Source of the DNA: Tannerella sp.
Lineage (GTDB): Bacteria > Bacteroidota > Bacteroidia > Bacteroidales > Tannerellaceae
Direction of reading: 5' to 3'
Assembly (NCBI GenBank): GCA_031277235.1
Contig: JAITMT010000450.1
Location: 1 to 13,823, forward strand
DNA length: 13,823 nucleotides
Below are positions 1 through 6,401 of the stretch, piece after piece. The notes under the pieces were generated by a model. It saw only the letters and a program-made list of their open reading frames with translations, was not told the DNA's origin and did no database searches. A program made the position numbers and the translations under genes. How positions within the stretch are numbered: the stretch's first letter is position 1; each line of letters starts with the position of its first letter.

Positions 1-2033
1 GAAACATTGATTTGCTGAACAGCGACGGCGTCAAGAACATGCCGGATTTGAAAAACACGTCCAACGTACAGAACAAAGCCGTTCACGACATTTTTTTCAA
101 AGACCGTTTTGCATATCTTTCCGCCGATTTCGGTATCATGGTAATAAACCTTGATAAACAGGAAGTTAAGGAGACTTACAAATTGGATACGAAAGTCAAT
201 GCCGCCTGCGTAACGGATGATAAAATATACGCGGCGGCGGAAGACGCTATTTATCAGGGAGATATAAATGCAAATTTGCTGGATAAAGCGAACTGGCAAA
301 GAATGAATCTGCAAAATTCCAATAATATTTCCCGTATTTCTCTGTATGACAACCGGTTAGTTGCCTGCAAAATAAACGATGGAATTTATCATTTCTCGCC
401 AACTGACAATGAAATGAGTACGCTGGTAAAACATAACAGGATCAAGGATATAACGGTTGAAGCCAACGAGTTGCTGGCTCATTCCGACAACGAAATCCTG
501 ATTTTCAAAACGTTGGACGGAAATTACAATATGACGAATACCGGCACGGTGAATGATATAACGTCGCTCAAGGAAGATGGAAAATACTGGCTGGCAACGG
601 GAACGGGCGGACTTGCAGGTATTGAACAGACCGGCGATAATACGTTTGAGAAGTTTGTTTCCGATCTGCAAATCAACAGCCCTAAAAGCAATGACGATTA
701 TTTTATGACCGTTCATGGCGATAAACTCCTGATTACGGGCGGCGGACGCATGCTGAACCGTTATGACCGTCCGGGTATTTTCATGACTTACCGGGATGGC
801 GACTGGTTTAATTTCGACGAAAATATTGTCAATCAGCAGTCCGAAAGTTTAATTGGATCGGGTATAAAAGACTATATTGCTATTATCGTTGATCCTGATG
901 ATGAAAATCATTATTACATAGGCACTTACGGAGAAGGTATCATAGAATTGAAAAACAACGAATTTGTGAATCTTTTTCATCTGAACAACAGTACTCTTGC
1001 AACAGCAACTCCCGGCGAATCCTACCAGAACAGTTTTGTCCGCATCGGCGCAATGTCCTTTGACCGGGATAAAAATCTTTGGGTAATAAATACGAATGTA
1101 ACCAATGCGATAAATGTCTTAAAATCTGATGGAACGTGGGTTTCGCTTTATTATCCACCCATTAGTAACGCCGATAAGACCGACCGGATTTTAATCACTT
1201 CGCGCGGTCATAAATGGGTGAATATTTCTCCCTATAACAACGCGGGAATTTTTGTTCTTGACGATAACGGAACGATTGACGACGCTTCGGACGACAGGTA
1301 TAACTTTTTCAACACGCTGAGAGATGCACAAAGTCAAGTTGGCGGTACGATTGCTGCCAGCCAGTTTTTATCCTTGGCTGAAGACAAATCGGGAACGGTT
1401 TGGGTAGGCAGCAATAACGGTCTGTTGAAGTGTACGGCGCCAAGAAACGCAATTGAAAATCCCGACCAACTTTCATTTTCGCGGATGGTCAGAGGCGGCG
1501 ACGCTTATTTTCTGAACGGCGAATCCGTTACGGCTATTGCGGTGGACGGCGATAATAACAAATGGATAGGAACAGCGGGGTCAGGCGTTTTTCTGATCAA
1601 TGAAGACGGCTCGGAGACGATTTACGATTTCACGGCTGAAAACTCGCCGCTGCTGTCGAATACGATTCAAAGCATTGCCATCAACAACGTTACCGGCGAG
1701 GTTTTTATCGGTACGGACAAGGGGCTGGTATCGTTCAACAGTGGCGTGAAAAGCGGAAGCGGTGTATTTTCAGATGTTTATGCGTATCCGAATCCGGTAA
1801 GACCGGACTTTAACGACAGAGTAACCATTACGGGCTTGACCAACAACAGCAATGTGAAAATCACGGACATCAGCGGAAATTTGATCTATCAGGCGAAAGC
1901 GATTGGCAGTCAGTTGGTTTGGAACTGTCGAAATCTTTCAGGCAATCGGGTAGCCACGGGAATTTATCTCGTATTGGCTTCAACATCAGATGCCTCCGAA
2001 AGCGTGGTTACAAAAATTGCGGTGGTGAAATAA
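1..2033 (+). CDS. porZ: PorZ-like T9SS attachment-complex protein, 5' partial
   Basis: The reading frame is open to the left edge (codons from nt 3), and the first apparent start, TTG at 12, lies inside the conserved region, so the N-terminus with its signal peptide is missing. About 677 residues are visible; P. gingivalis PorZ is roughly 100 residues longer. The visible part is beta-propeller-like, with two-component-regulator-propeller style repeats: KYWLATGTGGL, YYIGTYGEGII, TVWVGSNNGLL, KWIGTAGSGVF and EVFIGTDKGLV. The last about 86 residues (nt 1773-2030) form a type A T9SS sorting domain: YAYPNPV, then KITDISG, VATGIYLV and a terminal KIAVVK. In P. gingivalis PorZ sits on the cell surface with PorU, PorV and PorQ, where cargo sorting domains are cleaved and replaced by A-LPS. 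The N-terminal region (YLSADFGIMVINLDKQEVK) fits PorZ better than a generic propeller protein, but a different T9SS-exported propeller protein is possible. Confidence 0.82.
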   Translation, partial: NIDLLNSDGVKNMPDLKNTSNVQNKAVHDIFFKDRFAYLSADFGIMVINLDKQEVKETYKLDTKVNAACVTDDKIYAAAEDAIYQGDINANLLDKANWQRMNLQNSNNISRISLYDNRLVACKINDGIYHFSPTDNEMSTLVKHNRIKDITVEANELLAHSDNEILIFKTLDGNYNMTNTGTVNDITSLKEDGKYWLATGTGGLAGIEQTGDNTFEKFVSDLQINSPKSNDDYFMTVHGDKLLITGGGRMLNRYDRPGIFMTYRDGDWFNFDENIVNQQSESLIGSGIKDYIAIIVDPDDENHYYIGTYGEGIIELKNNEFVNLFHLNNSTLATATPGESYQNSFVRIGAMSFDRDKNLWVINTNVTNAINVLKSDGTWVSLYYPPISNADKTDRILITSRGHKWVNISPYNNAGIFVLDDNGTIDDASDDRYNFFNTLRDAQSQVGGTIAASQFLSLAEDKSGTVWVGSNNGLLKCTAPRNAIENPDQLSFSRMVRGGDAYFLNGESVTAIAVDGDNNKWIGTAGSGVFLINEDGSETIYDFTAENSPLLSNTIQSIAINNVTGEVFIGTDKGLVSFNSGVKSGSGVFSDVYAYPNPVRPDFNDRVTITGLTNNSNVKITDISGNLIYQAKAIGSQLVWNCRNLSGNRVATGIYLVLASTSDASESVVTKIAVVK

Positions 2034-2035
2034 GA

Positions 2036-2058
2036 GGGATACATAAAAGACATATCCC
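2036..2058. repeat. Inverted repeat just after the porZ stop
   Basis: GGGATA (2036-2041) and TATCCC (2053-2058) form a 6-bp stem with an 11-nt loop, starting 3 nt after the porZ stop codon. No T-run follows, so it is not a classical intrinsic terminator. It may protect the mRNA 3' end or be chance. Confidence 0.3.
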
Positions 2059-2128
2059 GTTCGTAGAATGTACGCGGACGTAAATCATGAAATCTCCGGC
2101 GTCCCGATGCGCTTGCGGTGCGATGTTA

Positions 2129-2152
2129 TTTGAAAATTTGAAGATTTGAAAA
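2129..2152. repeat. Short tandem repeat, 3 x 8 bp (TTTGAARA)
   Basis: Three consecutive 8-mers, TTTGAAAA, TTTGAAGA and TTTGAAAA, lie in the 136-nt convergent gap between porZ and purN. Similar strings of TTTGAAAA-type units are familiar to me from intergenic DNA of Bacteroidota, but I cannot count copies here. Apart from this and the inverted repeat at 2036, I see nothing else in the gap. Confidence 0.5.
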
Positions 2153-2169
2153 ATGATAGAAAAAAATCG

Positions 2170-2733
2170 CTATCCCCACAATTTCTCAATCACTTCCGGA
2201 AAATGCGCATATTCCAGTTCATGAATTTTCCGTTCCACATCTTCGACCGTATCTGTTTGCAGAACAGGGAATTTCGCCTGAAAAATGATTTGTCCCTCGT
2301 CGTAATTTTCATTGACGTAGTGAATCGTAACGCCCGTTTCCGTTTCGCCGGCGGCAACCACGGCTTCGTGAACGTGATGCCCGTACATTCCCTTACCACC
2401 GAATTTGGGCAGCAGCGCGGGATGTATGTTGATGATTTTCTGCGGGAAAGCGGTAATAATCGCCGGAGAAATTTTTAGCAGGAAACCCGCCAGAACAATA
2501 TAATCTACTTCATATTCGGCTAATTTTTTCAGGACTTCACTTCCTTCATTAAATTCCTTGTACGTGAAAGTGAATGAAGGCGTCCCGTATTGGGCAACGC
2601 GACCGTGCACGCCCGCATCGGCTTTGTTGGAGAGAACGAGAACTACTTTTATTTCCTTATTATCAAGAAAATAACGGATAATATTTTCGGCGTTACTTCC
2701 CGCTCCCGAAGCGAAAACAGCAATTTTTTTCAT
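2170..2733 (-). CDS. purN: Phosphoribosylglycinamide formyltransferase (GAR transformylase)
   Basis: The product transfers a formyl group from 10-formyltetrahydrofolate to GAR, the third step of cytosolic de novo purine synthesis. The 187-residue length is typical of PurN. The N-terminal phosphate-binding loop FASGAGSN (7-14) is present. The catalytic triad is intact: N102 and H104 in NIHPALLP, and D145 in ENYDEGQII, matching N106/H108/D144 of E. coli. The frame is open upstream to 2799, but the ATG at 2733 is chosen because the family begins with MKKIAVFASG, and a -7 promoter box (2759-2766) lies inside the upstream extension. The gene is transcribed divergently from acpP and converges with porZ. 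The stop is TAG at 2170-2172. Confidence 0.95.
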   Translation of the reverse strand: MKKIAVFASGAGSNAENIIRYFLDNKEIKVVLVLSNKADAGVHGRVAQYGTPSFTFTYKEFNEGSEVLKKLAEYEVDYIVLAGFLLKISPAIITAFPQKIINIHPALLPKFGGKGMYGHHVHEAVVAAGETETGVTIHYVNENYDEGQIIFQAKFPVLQTDTVEDVERKIHELEYAHFPEVIEKLWG

Positions 2734-2758
2734 ATCTTTTCTTATCATTTTCATTGCA

Positions 2759-2766
2759 CAAAAATA
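2759..2766 (-). promoter_or_regulatory. Candidate -7 box for purN
   Basis: On the minus strand this reads TATTTTTG, matching the Bacteroidota -7 consensus TAnnTTTG, and ends 26 nt before the purN ATG. No good -33 TTTG is found at the expected distance. An inverted repeat, TGCACA (2755-2760) and TGTGCA (2774-2779), brackets the box and could be an operator or chance. Confidence 0.45.
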
Positions 2767-2784
2767 AAAAATATGTGCAGTTAA

Positions 2785-2816
2785 TTGAGATTTCTGCAAA
2801 ATAATATGTTACTTTG
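2785..2816 (+). promoter_or_regulatory. Candidate promoter of the acpP-fabF-rnc operon
   Basis: A -33 like TTG (2785-2787) is followed after 21 nt by TTACTTTG (2809-2816), a one-mismatch version of the Bacteroidota -7 element TAnnTTTG. The -7 box is embedded in the palindrome TTTGCA-C-TGCAAA (2813-2825). A CTGCAAAA direct repeat (2794-2801 and 2819-2826, 25 nt apart) flanks it. The leader to the acpP ATG is about 40 nt and AT-rich. Confidence 0.5.
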
Positions 2817-2864
2817 CACTGCAAAAATAAGAAATATTTAGTATTAATTAAAATTTTTAAAATC

Positions 2865-3104
2865 ATGTCAGATGTAGCATCTCGCGTAAAAGCGATCATA
2901 GTTGACAAACTAAGTGTAGAAGATTCCGAAGTAACGAACGAAGCCAGCTTCACCAACGATTTGGGAGCCGATTCCTTGGATACGGTGGAACTGATTATGG
3001 AATTTGAGAAGGAGTTCAACCTTTCCATTCCCGACGACCAGGCGGAAAAAATTTCTACCGTGGGCGACGCCATTGCGTATATTGAGAAAGAGAGCGCAAA
3101 ATAA
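2865..3104 (+). CDS. acpP: Acyl carrier protein
   Basis: A 79-residue acidic protein that carries growing acyl chains on a 4'-phosphopantetheine arm during cytosolic type II fatty acid synthesis. The attachment serine is S37 in the hallmark DLGADSLDTVEL (32-43). The fold-typical pattern of a first helix (SDVASRVKAIIVDKL), a second helix after DSL, and IPDDQAEKISTVGDAIAYI follows. The ATG at 2865 is preferred over the upstream in-frame ATG at 2814, which lies inside the -7 promoter element. The fabF start follows 24 nt after the stop, giving the usual acpP-fabF pair. Confidence 0.97.
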   Translation: MSDVASRVKAIIVDKLSVEDSEVTNEASFTNDLGADSLDTVELIMEFEKEFNLSIPDDQAEKISTVGDAIAYIEKESAK

Positions 3105-3128
3105 AAAAAACTTAAATTCCCATACATT

Positions 3129-4388
3129 ATGGAATTAAAAAGAGTAGTAGTAACGGGTCTTGGAGCCGTTACTCCGTTGGGCAATAACGTTGCGGAAACG
3201 TGGCAATCATTGATAAACGGAGTAAGCGGGGCAGGACCCATTACTCGCTTTGATACGTCAAAGTTTAAAACAAAGTTTGCCTGCGAAGTCAAAAATTTCG
3301 ACCCGCTGACGTGCTTTTCCGACAAAAAGGAAGCCCGCAAATCCGACCCGTATTCGCAATATGCCATTGCCGCCGCCCAGGAGGCTTTGGCAGATTCGCA
3401 GATGGATTTGGAGCAGGAAGACAGGGAGCGTATCGGCGTTATTTTCGCATCGGGAATCGGTGGCATACAGACGTTTCAGGAGGAAGTAAGAGGATATAAC
3501 GAAGAAATCGGTCCCCGGTTCAATCCGTTCTTTATCCCGAAAATGATTTCCGACATTGCGGCAGGATTGATTTCGATCCGGTACGGTTTCCATGGAATGA
3601 ACTTCGGCACCGTTTCTGCGTGCGCATCCTCAACGAATGCCATTGCAGACGCTTACAATTATATACGGCTCGGCAAGGCTAACGTCATCGTTACCGGCGG
3701 TTCCGAGGCGGCAATCAATCTTGTCGGAATCGGTGGTTTCAATGCCTTGAACGCCCTCTCGACGCGCAACGACTCGCCCGAAACGGCTTCACGCCCGTTC
3801 AGCGCCAGTCGCGACGGTTTCGTGATGGGCGAAGGCGGCGTTTGCCTGATATTGGAGGAGTTGGAACATGCCCTTGCACGCGGCGCGAAAATATATGCAG
3901 AAATAGCGGGAGCCGGTTTTTCGGCAGACGCGCACCATCTTACCGCCACGCATCCCGAAGGTCTGGGCGCCAAACTCGTGATGCGAAATGCGCTCGAAGA
4001 CGCCGAAATGAAACCCGAAGACATTGACTACATCAACGTGCACGGAACTTCCACGCCCGTAGGCGACGTTCCGGAATTAAACGCCATCAAGGACGTTTTC
4101 GGCGAACATGCTTACAAGTTGAATATCAGTTCGACCAAGTCCATGACTGGACACATGCTCGGCGCAGCCGGCGCTGTGGAAACGATGGCTTGCATCATGG
4201 CAGTTCAGGAAGGGATTGTTCCGCCGACCATCAATCATGCGGAAGGCGATGATGACCCGGAAATTGATTATAATCTGAATCTTACGTTCAATAAGGCGCA
4301 AAAGCGAACGGTCAATGTAGCATTGTCCAATACATTCGGTTTCGGCGGTCACAATGCCTGTATCATCGTTAAAAAGTTTCAGCAATAA
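3129..4388 (+). CDS. fabF: 3-oxoacyl-ACP synthase II (KAS II)
   Basis: This condensing enzyme elongates acyl-ACP with malonyl-ACP in fatty acid synthesis. The 419-residue length is close to E. coli FabF (413). The Cys-His-His catalytic set is complete: C165 in TVSACASSTNAI, H305 in VHGTSTPVGD and H342 in TKSMTGHMLGAAGA, with K337 in the same segment. The C-terminal gating loop NTFGFGGHN (401-409) is the FabF/FabB form. The start MELKRVVVTGLGAVTPLG is the standard family N-terminus. It lies between acpP (24 nt upstream) and rnc (3 nt downstream), so co-transcription is very likely. Confidence 0.97.
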   Translation: MELKRVVVTGLGAVTPLGNNVAETWQSLINGVSGAGPITRFDTSKFKTKFACEVKNFDPLTCFSDKKEARKSDPYSQYAIAAAQEALADSQMDLEQEDRERIGVIFASGIGGIQTFQEEVRGYNEEIGPRFNPFFIPKMISDIAAGLISIRYGFHGMNFGTVSACASSTNAIADAYNYIRLGKANVIVTGGSEAAINLVGIGGFNALNALSTRNDSPETASRPFSASRDGFVMGEGGVCLILEELEHALARGAKIYAEIAGAGFSADAHHLTATHPEGLGAKLVMRNALEDAEMKPEDIDYINVHGTSTPVGDVPELNAIKDVFGEHAYKLNISSTKSMTGHMLGAAGAVETMACIMAVQEGIVPPTINHAEGDDDPEIDYNLNLTFNKAQKRTVNVALSNTFGFGGHNACIIVKKFQQ

Positions 4389-4391
4389 ACA

Positions 4392-5210
4392 GTGATTTTC
4401 AGCAAAATACGGAACAGGATAAGGCTCTTTAGAATCAAAAACAAAGAGCCTTATCTGTCTTTTTATCAGTTATTTGGCTTCTATCCGGACAATCCAGAAC
4501 TGTATGAACGGGCTTTTATTCACAGTTCCACCCATTCCACACAGGAAGGAAAGAAAATTAACAACGAACGGCTTGAATTTCTGGGAGATGCCATATTGAA
4601 CGCCATTACTGCGGACATTTTATTCAAACATTTTCCCCAAAAACAGGAAGGTTTCCTGACCAGTACCCGTGCAAAAATCGTGAAACGCGAAAGTCTCAAC
4701 AAAATTGCCCTGACACTGGGAATTGACAAGAAAGTCTATTCCAAAAAATATGCCTATACGCACAATAAATACATGTGGGGCAATGCGCTCGAAGCCTTGA
4801 TCGGAGCAATTTATTTGGACAAGGGATACCGATTTACTCGCCGGTTTGTGGAAGAACACATCATCGCAAAACTGCCGGAACTTGATAAAATAGCGACCAA
4901 GGAAGTCAATTTCAAGTCGCGACTGCTCGAATGGGGGCAGAGAAACAGGATGGTTATCGAATTTGAACTGATGGAAACGTTTGTTGACGACGGAGGAACT
5001 TCCGTTTTTCAAACCGCTGTAATACTGGAAAATACAACGATCGCTACCGGTGTCGGGACTACCAAAAAGGAATCACAGCAGGTTGCCGCCAAAACGGCGC
5101 TGAGAAAATTGAAAAAAGACAAAAAAGTTATTCGACTGGTAGAATATCTGAAGAGAGAATACGGCGATGAAAGTTACGCTCCGAATGAAATTCCCATATT
5201 CAATCCCTGA
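4392..5210 (+). CDS. rnc: Ribonuclease III
   Basis: A double-strand-specific endoribonuclease that processes rRNA precursors and structured mRNAs. The 272 residues include an N-terminal extension of about 25 residues beyond E. coli RNase III. The nuclease signature NNERLEFLGDAIL (57-69) supplies E59, E62 and D66. The second acidic cluster reads GNALEALIGAIYLD (130-143), so the position equal to E. coli D114 is N131, while E134 (E. coli E117) is kept. A double-stranded RNA-binding domain covers about 170-242, ending KKESQQVAAKTALRKL. The start is GTG at 4392, only 3 nt after fabF; no in-frame ATG exists before the nuclease signature. The 3' end overlaps the convergent pfkA by 37 nt. Confidence 0.93.
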   Translation: MIFSKIRNRIRLFRIKNKEPYLSFYQLFGFYPDNPELYERAFIHSSTHSTQEGKKINNERLEFLGDAILNAITADILFKHFPQKQEGFLTSTRAKIVKRESLNKIALTLGIDKKVYSKKYAYTHNKYMWGNALEALIGAIYLDKGYRFTRRFVEEHIIAKLPELDKIATKEVNFKSRLLEWGQRNRMVIEFELMETFVDDGGTSVFQTAVILENTTIATGVGTTKKESQQVAAKTALRKLKKDKKVIRLVEYLKREYGDESYAPNEIPIFNP

Positions 5211-6181
5211 TGTATAAGATCATGATTTTCAGGAACTAATTTGATTTTTCCCGCTACTTCCGACAGCGGGATGGAACTGACGGTGTCCCCTTTCATACAA
5301 ACCATACGCCCGAAAGACTGTTCGGCAATCGTGTCCGTGGCATGTCCGCCCAGCCGGGTCGCCAGATTGCGGTCGAAAGGCGACGGATTGCCGCCGCGCT
5401 GCACATAACCGAGTACCGTTGTGCGCACTTCGATACGGGTCGCCTTTTCTATGGCTTCCGCAAAGCCGGACAGTCTGTTTCCGTTGATATTCAAGCCTTC
5501 CGCCATCACGACAATTGAATACGGCTTGCCGCTCTTTTCACGTTCCTTGATTTTGGCATTGACTTTTTTCATGTCAAAGCCGAGTTCGGGAATCAGAATG
5601 ATGTCGGCACCACCCGCCATACCTGCATACAGCGCTATCCAGCCTGCCTTATGCCCCATTACTTCCATCACCATCACGCGCTTGTGCGAACTGGCGGTCG
5701 AATGCAGGCGGTCAATCGCCTCGGTCGCAATATTGACCGCCGAATCGAAACCAAACGTAATATCCGTTCCAAACACGTCATTATCAATCGTTTTGGGAAT
5801 ACCTACCACATTCAATCCGATTTGAGAAAGTTTATACGCCGTCTTTTGCGTACCGTTTCCACCGATACACACCACACAGTCAAGACCCAATTCCCTGTAG
5901 TTCTGATAAATCAAATCAGGTTTACCGTCATCGTCCGCTTCAAGCAATTTTTTGAAAGGTTTCTCCCGCGAAGTCCCCAAAATTGTACCGCCCAAATTCA
6001 GTATTCCCGAAAGCGTCCGCTCCGTAAATACCTCAATATCTTTGTTTAACAGACCCGTAAATCCGTTATGAATACCGACAACATCCATCCCGTACCGCAT
6101 CAGCGCCGTCTTGCCGACGCCGCGAATGGTGGCGTTAATCCCGGGACAGTCACCACCCGATGACAGTATTCCTATCCTCAT
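5174..6181 (-). CDS. pfkA: 6-phosphofructokinase
   Basis: This enzyme phosphorylates fructose 6-phosphate to fructose 1,6-bisphosphate in glycolysis. The 335-residue length is near E. coli PfkA (320). The phosphoryl-donor loop SSGGDCPG (7-14), the catalytic PKTIDND (129-135; D133 equals E. coli D127), the substrate loop VMGHKAGW (174-181) and QRGGNPSPFDRNLATRLGG (251-269) are visible. The donor-discriminating positions are G110 in GGNG (E. coli G104) and K130 in PKTIDND (E. coli G124), a glycine/lysine pair that in known enzymes such as trypanosomal PFK goes with ATP use. The residue equal to E. coli D103 is N109. ATP dependence is therefore likely but not certain. The 3' end overlaps rnc by 37 nt, and the 5' end overlaps the small ORF at 6150-6311. 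Confidence 0.92.
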   Translation of the reverse strand: MRIGILSSGGDCPGINATIRGVGKTALMRYGMDVVGIHNGFTGLLNKDIEVFTERTLSGILNLGGTILGTSREKPFKKLLEADDDGKPDLIYQNYRELGLDCVVCIGGNGTQKTAYKLSQIGLNVVGIPKTIDNDVFGTDITFGFDSAVNIATEAIDRLHSTASSHKRVMVMEVMGHKAGWIALYAGMAGGADIILIPELGFDMKKVNAKIKEREKSGKPYSIVVMAEGLNINGNRLSGFAEAIEKATRIEVRTTVLGYVQRGGNPSPFDRNLATRLGGHATDTIAEQSFGRMVCMKGDTVSSIPLSEVAGKIKLVPENHDLIHQGLNMGISFGA

Positions 6182-6311
6182 GACCGCAGGTTGTTACAGC
6201 AGTTCTTGTAGCCAACCATTTGTTTTTCTTCCGCTTGACAGTGTTGCTAAAACCGGGCGTTGCAAAGACAAACATCAAAAATAACACAATAATAATTTTA
6301 ATCGCTCTCAT
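6150..6311 (-). CDS. Putative 53-residue secreted or leader peptide upstream of pfkA
   Basis: I do not recognise a family. The ATG at 6311 opens a 53-codon frame ending in TGA (6150-6152). It begins like a signal peptide: MRAIK gives a basic start, residues 6-19 are strongly hydrophobic (IIIVLFLMFVFATP), and GFS|N (20-23) is an acceptable cleavage site. The remaining about 31 residues are basic (KRKKNK) with one cysteine. The best promoter on this strand (6334-6365) ends 23 nt before this ATG, the same distance as for the permease and GH3 genes in this window, whereas pfkA would have a leader of over 140 nt. The 3' end overlaps the pfkA start by 32 nt in another frame. It may encode a real small secreted protein, or a leader whose translation influences pfkA, or be a chance ORF. 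Confidence 0.4.
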   Translation of the reverse strand: MRAIKIIIVLFLMFVFATPGFSNTVKRKKNKWLATRTAVTTCGHEDRNTVIGW

Positions 6312-6333
6312 AATTAATCATAAATTCGGTTCG

Positions 6334-6365
6334 CAAAGGTAATACATTTGTAAATTACTTCCAAA
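6334..6365 (-). promoter_or_regulatory. Bacteroidota-type promoter for small ORF and pfkA
   Basis: On the minus strand TTTG (6365-6362) is followed after 20 nt by TACCTTTG (6341-6334). Both elements and the spacing match the -33/-7 consensus of the Bacteroidota primary sigma factor. It lies just downstream of the permease stop codon (6402), so pfkA need not depend on read-through. Confidence 0.75.
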
Positions 6366-6401
6366 TAATTTTGCATAATTTTTTCACTGCGCCCTTTCTT
6401 C

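Noticed and set aside
12..14. TTG as the porZ start codon
   Set aside because: The frame continues upstream without a stop (codons N, I, D), and the protein would lack the signal peptide needed for export; the gene is cut by the window edge.
2734..2799. N-terminal extension of PurN to 2799
   Set aside because: Adds 22 residues not found in the family and overlaps the candidate -7 promoter element.
2814..2864. N-terminal extension of ACP to the ATG-containing frame at 2814
   Set aside because: It begins inside the acpP -7 box and adds residues absent from ACPs; ATG 2865 gives the standard 79-residue protein.
2693..3466. 257-codon minus-strand ORF over purN/acpP/fabF
   Set aside because: It is antisense to acpP and fabF, which have full catalytic motifs; the translation shows no recognisable domain and simply reflects codon bias of the sense genes.
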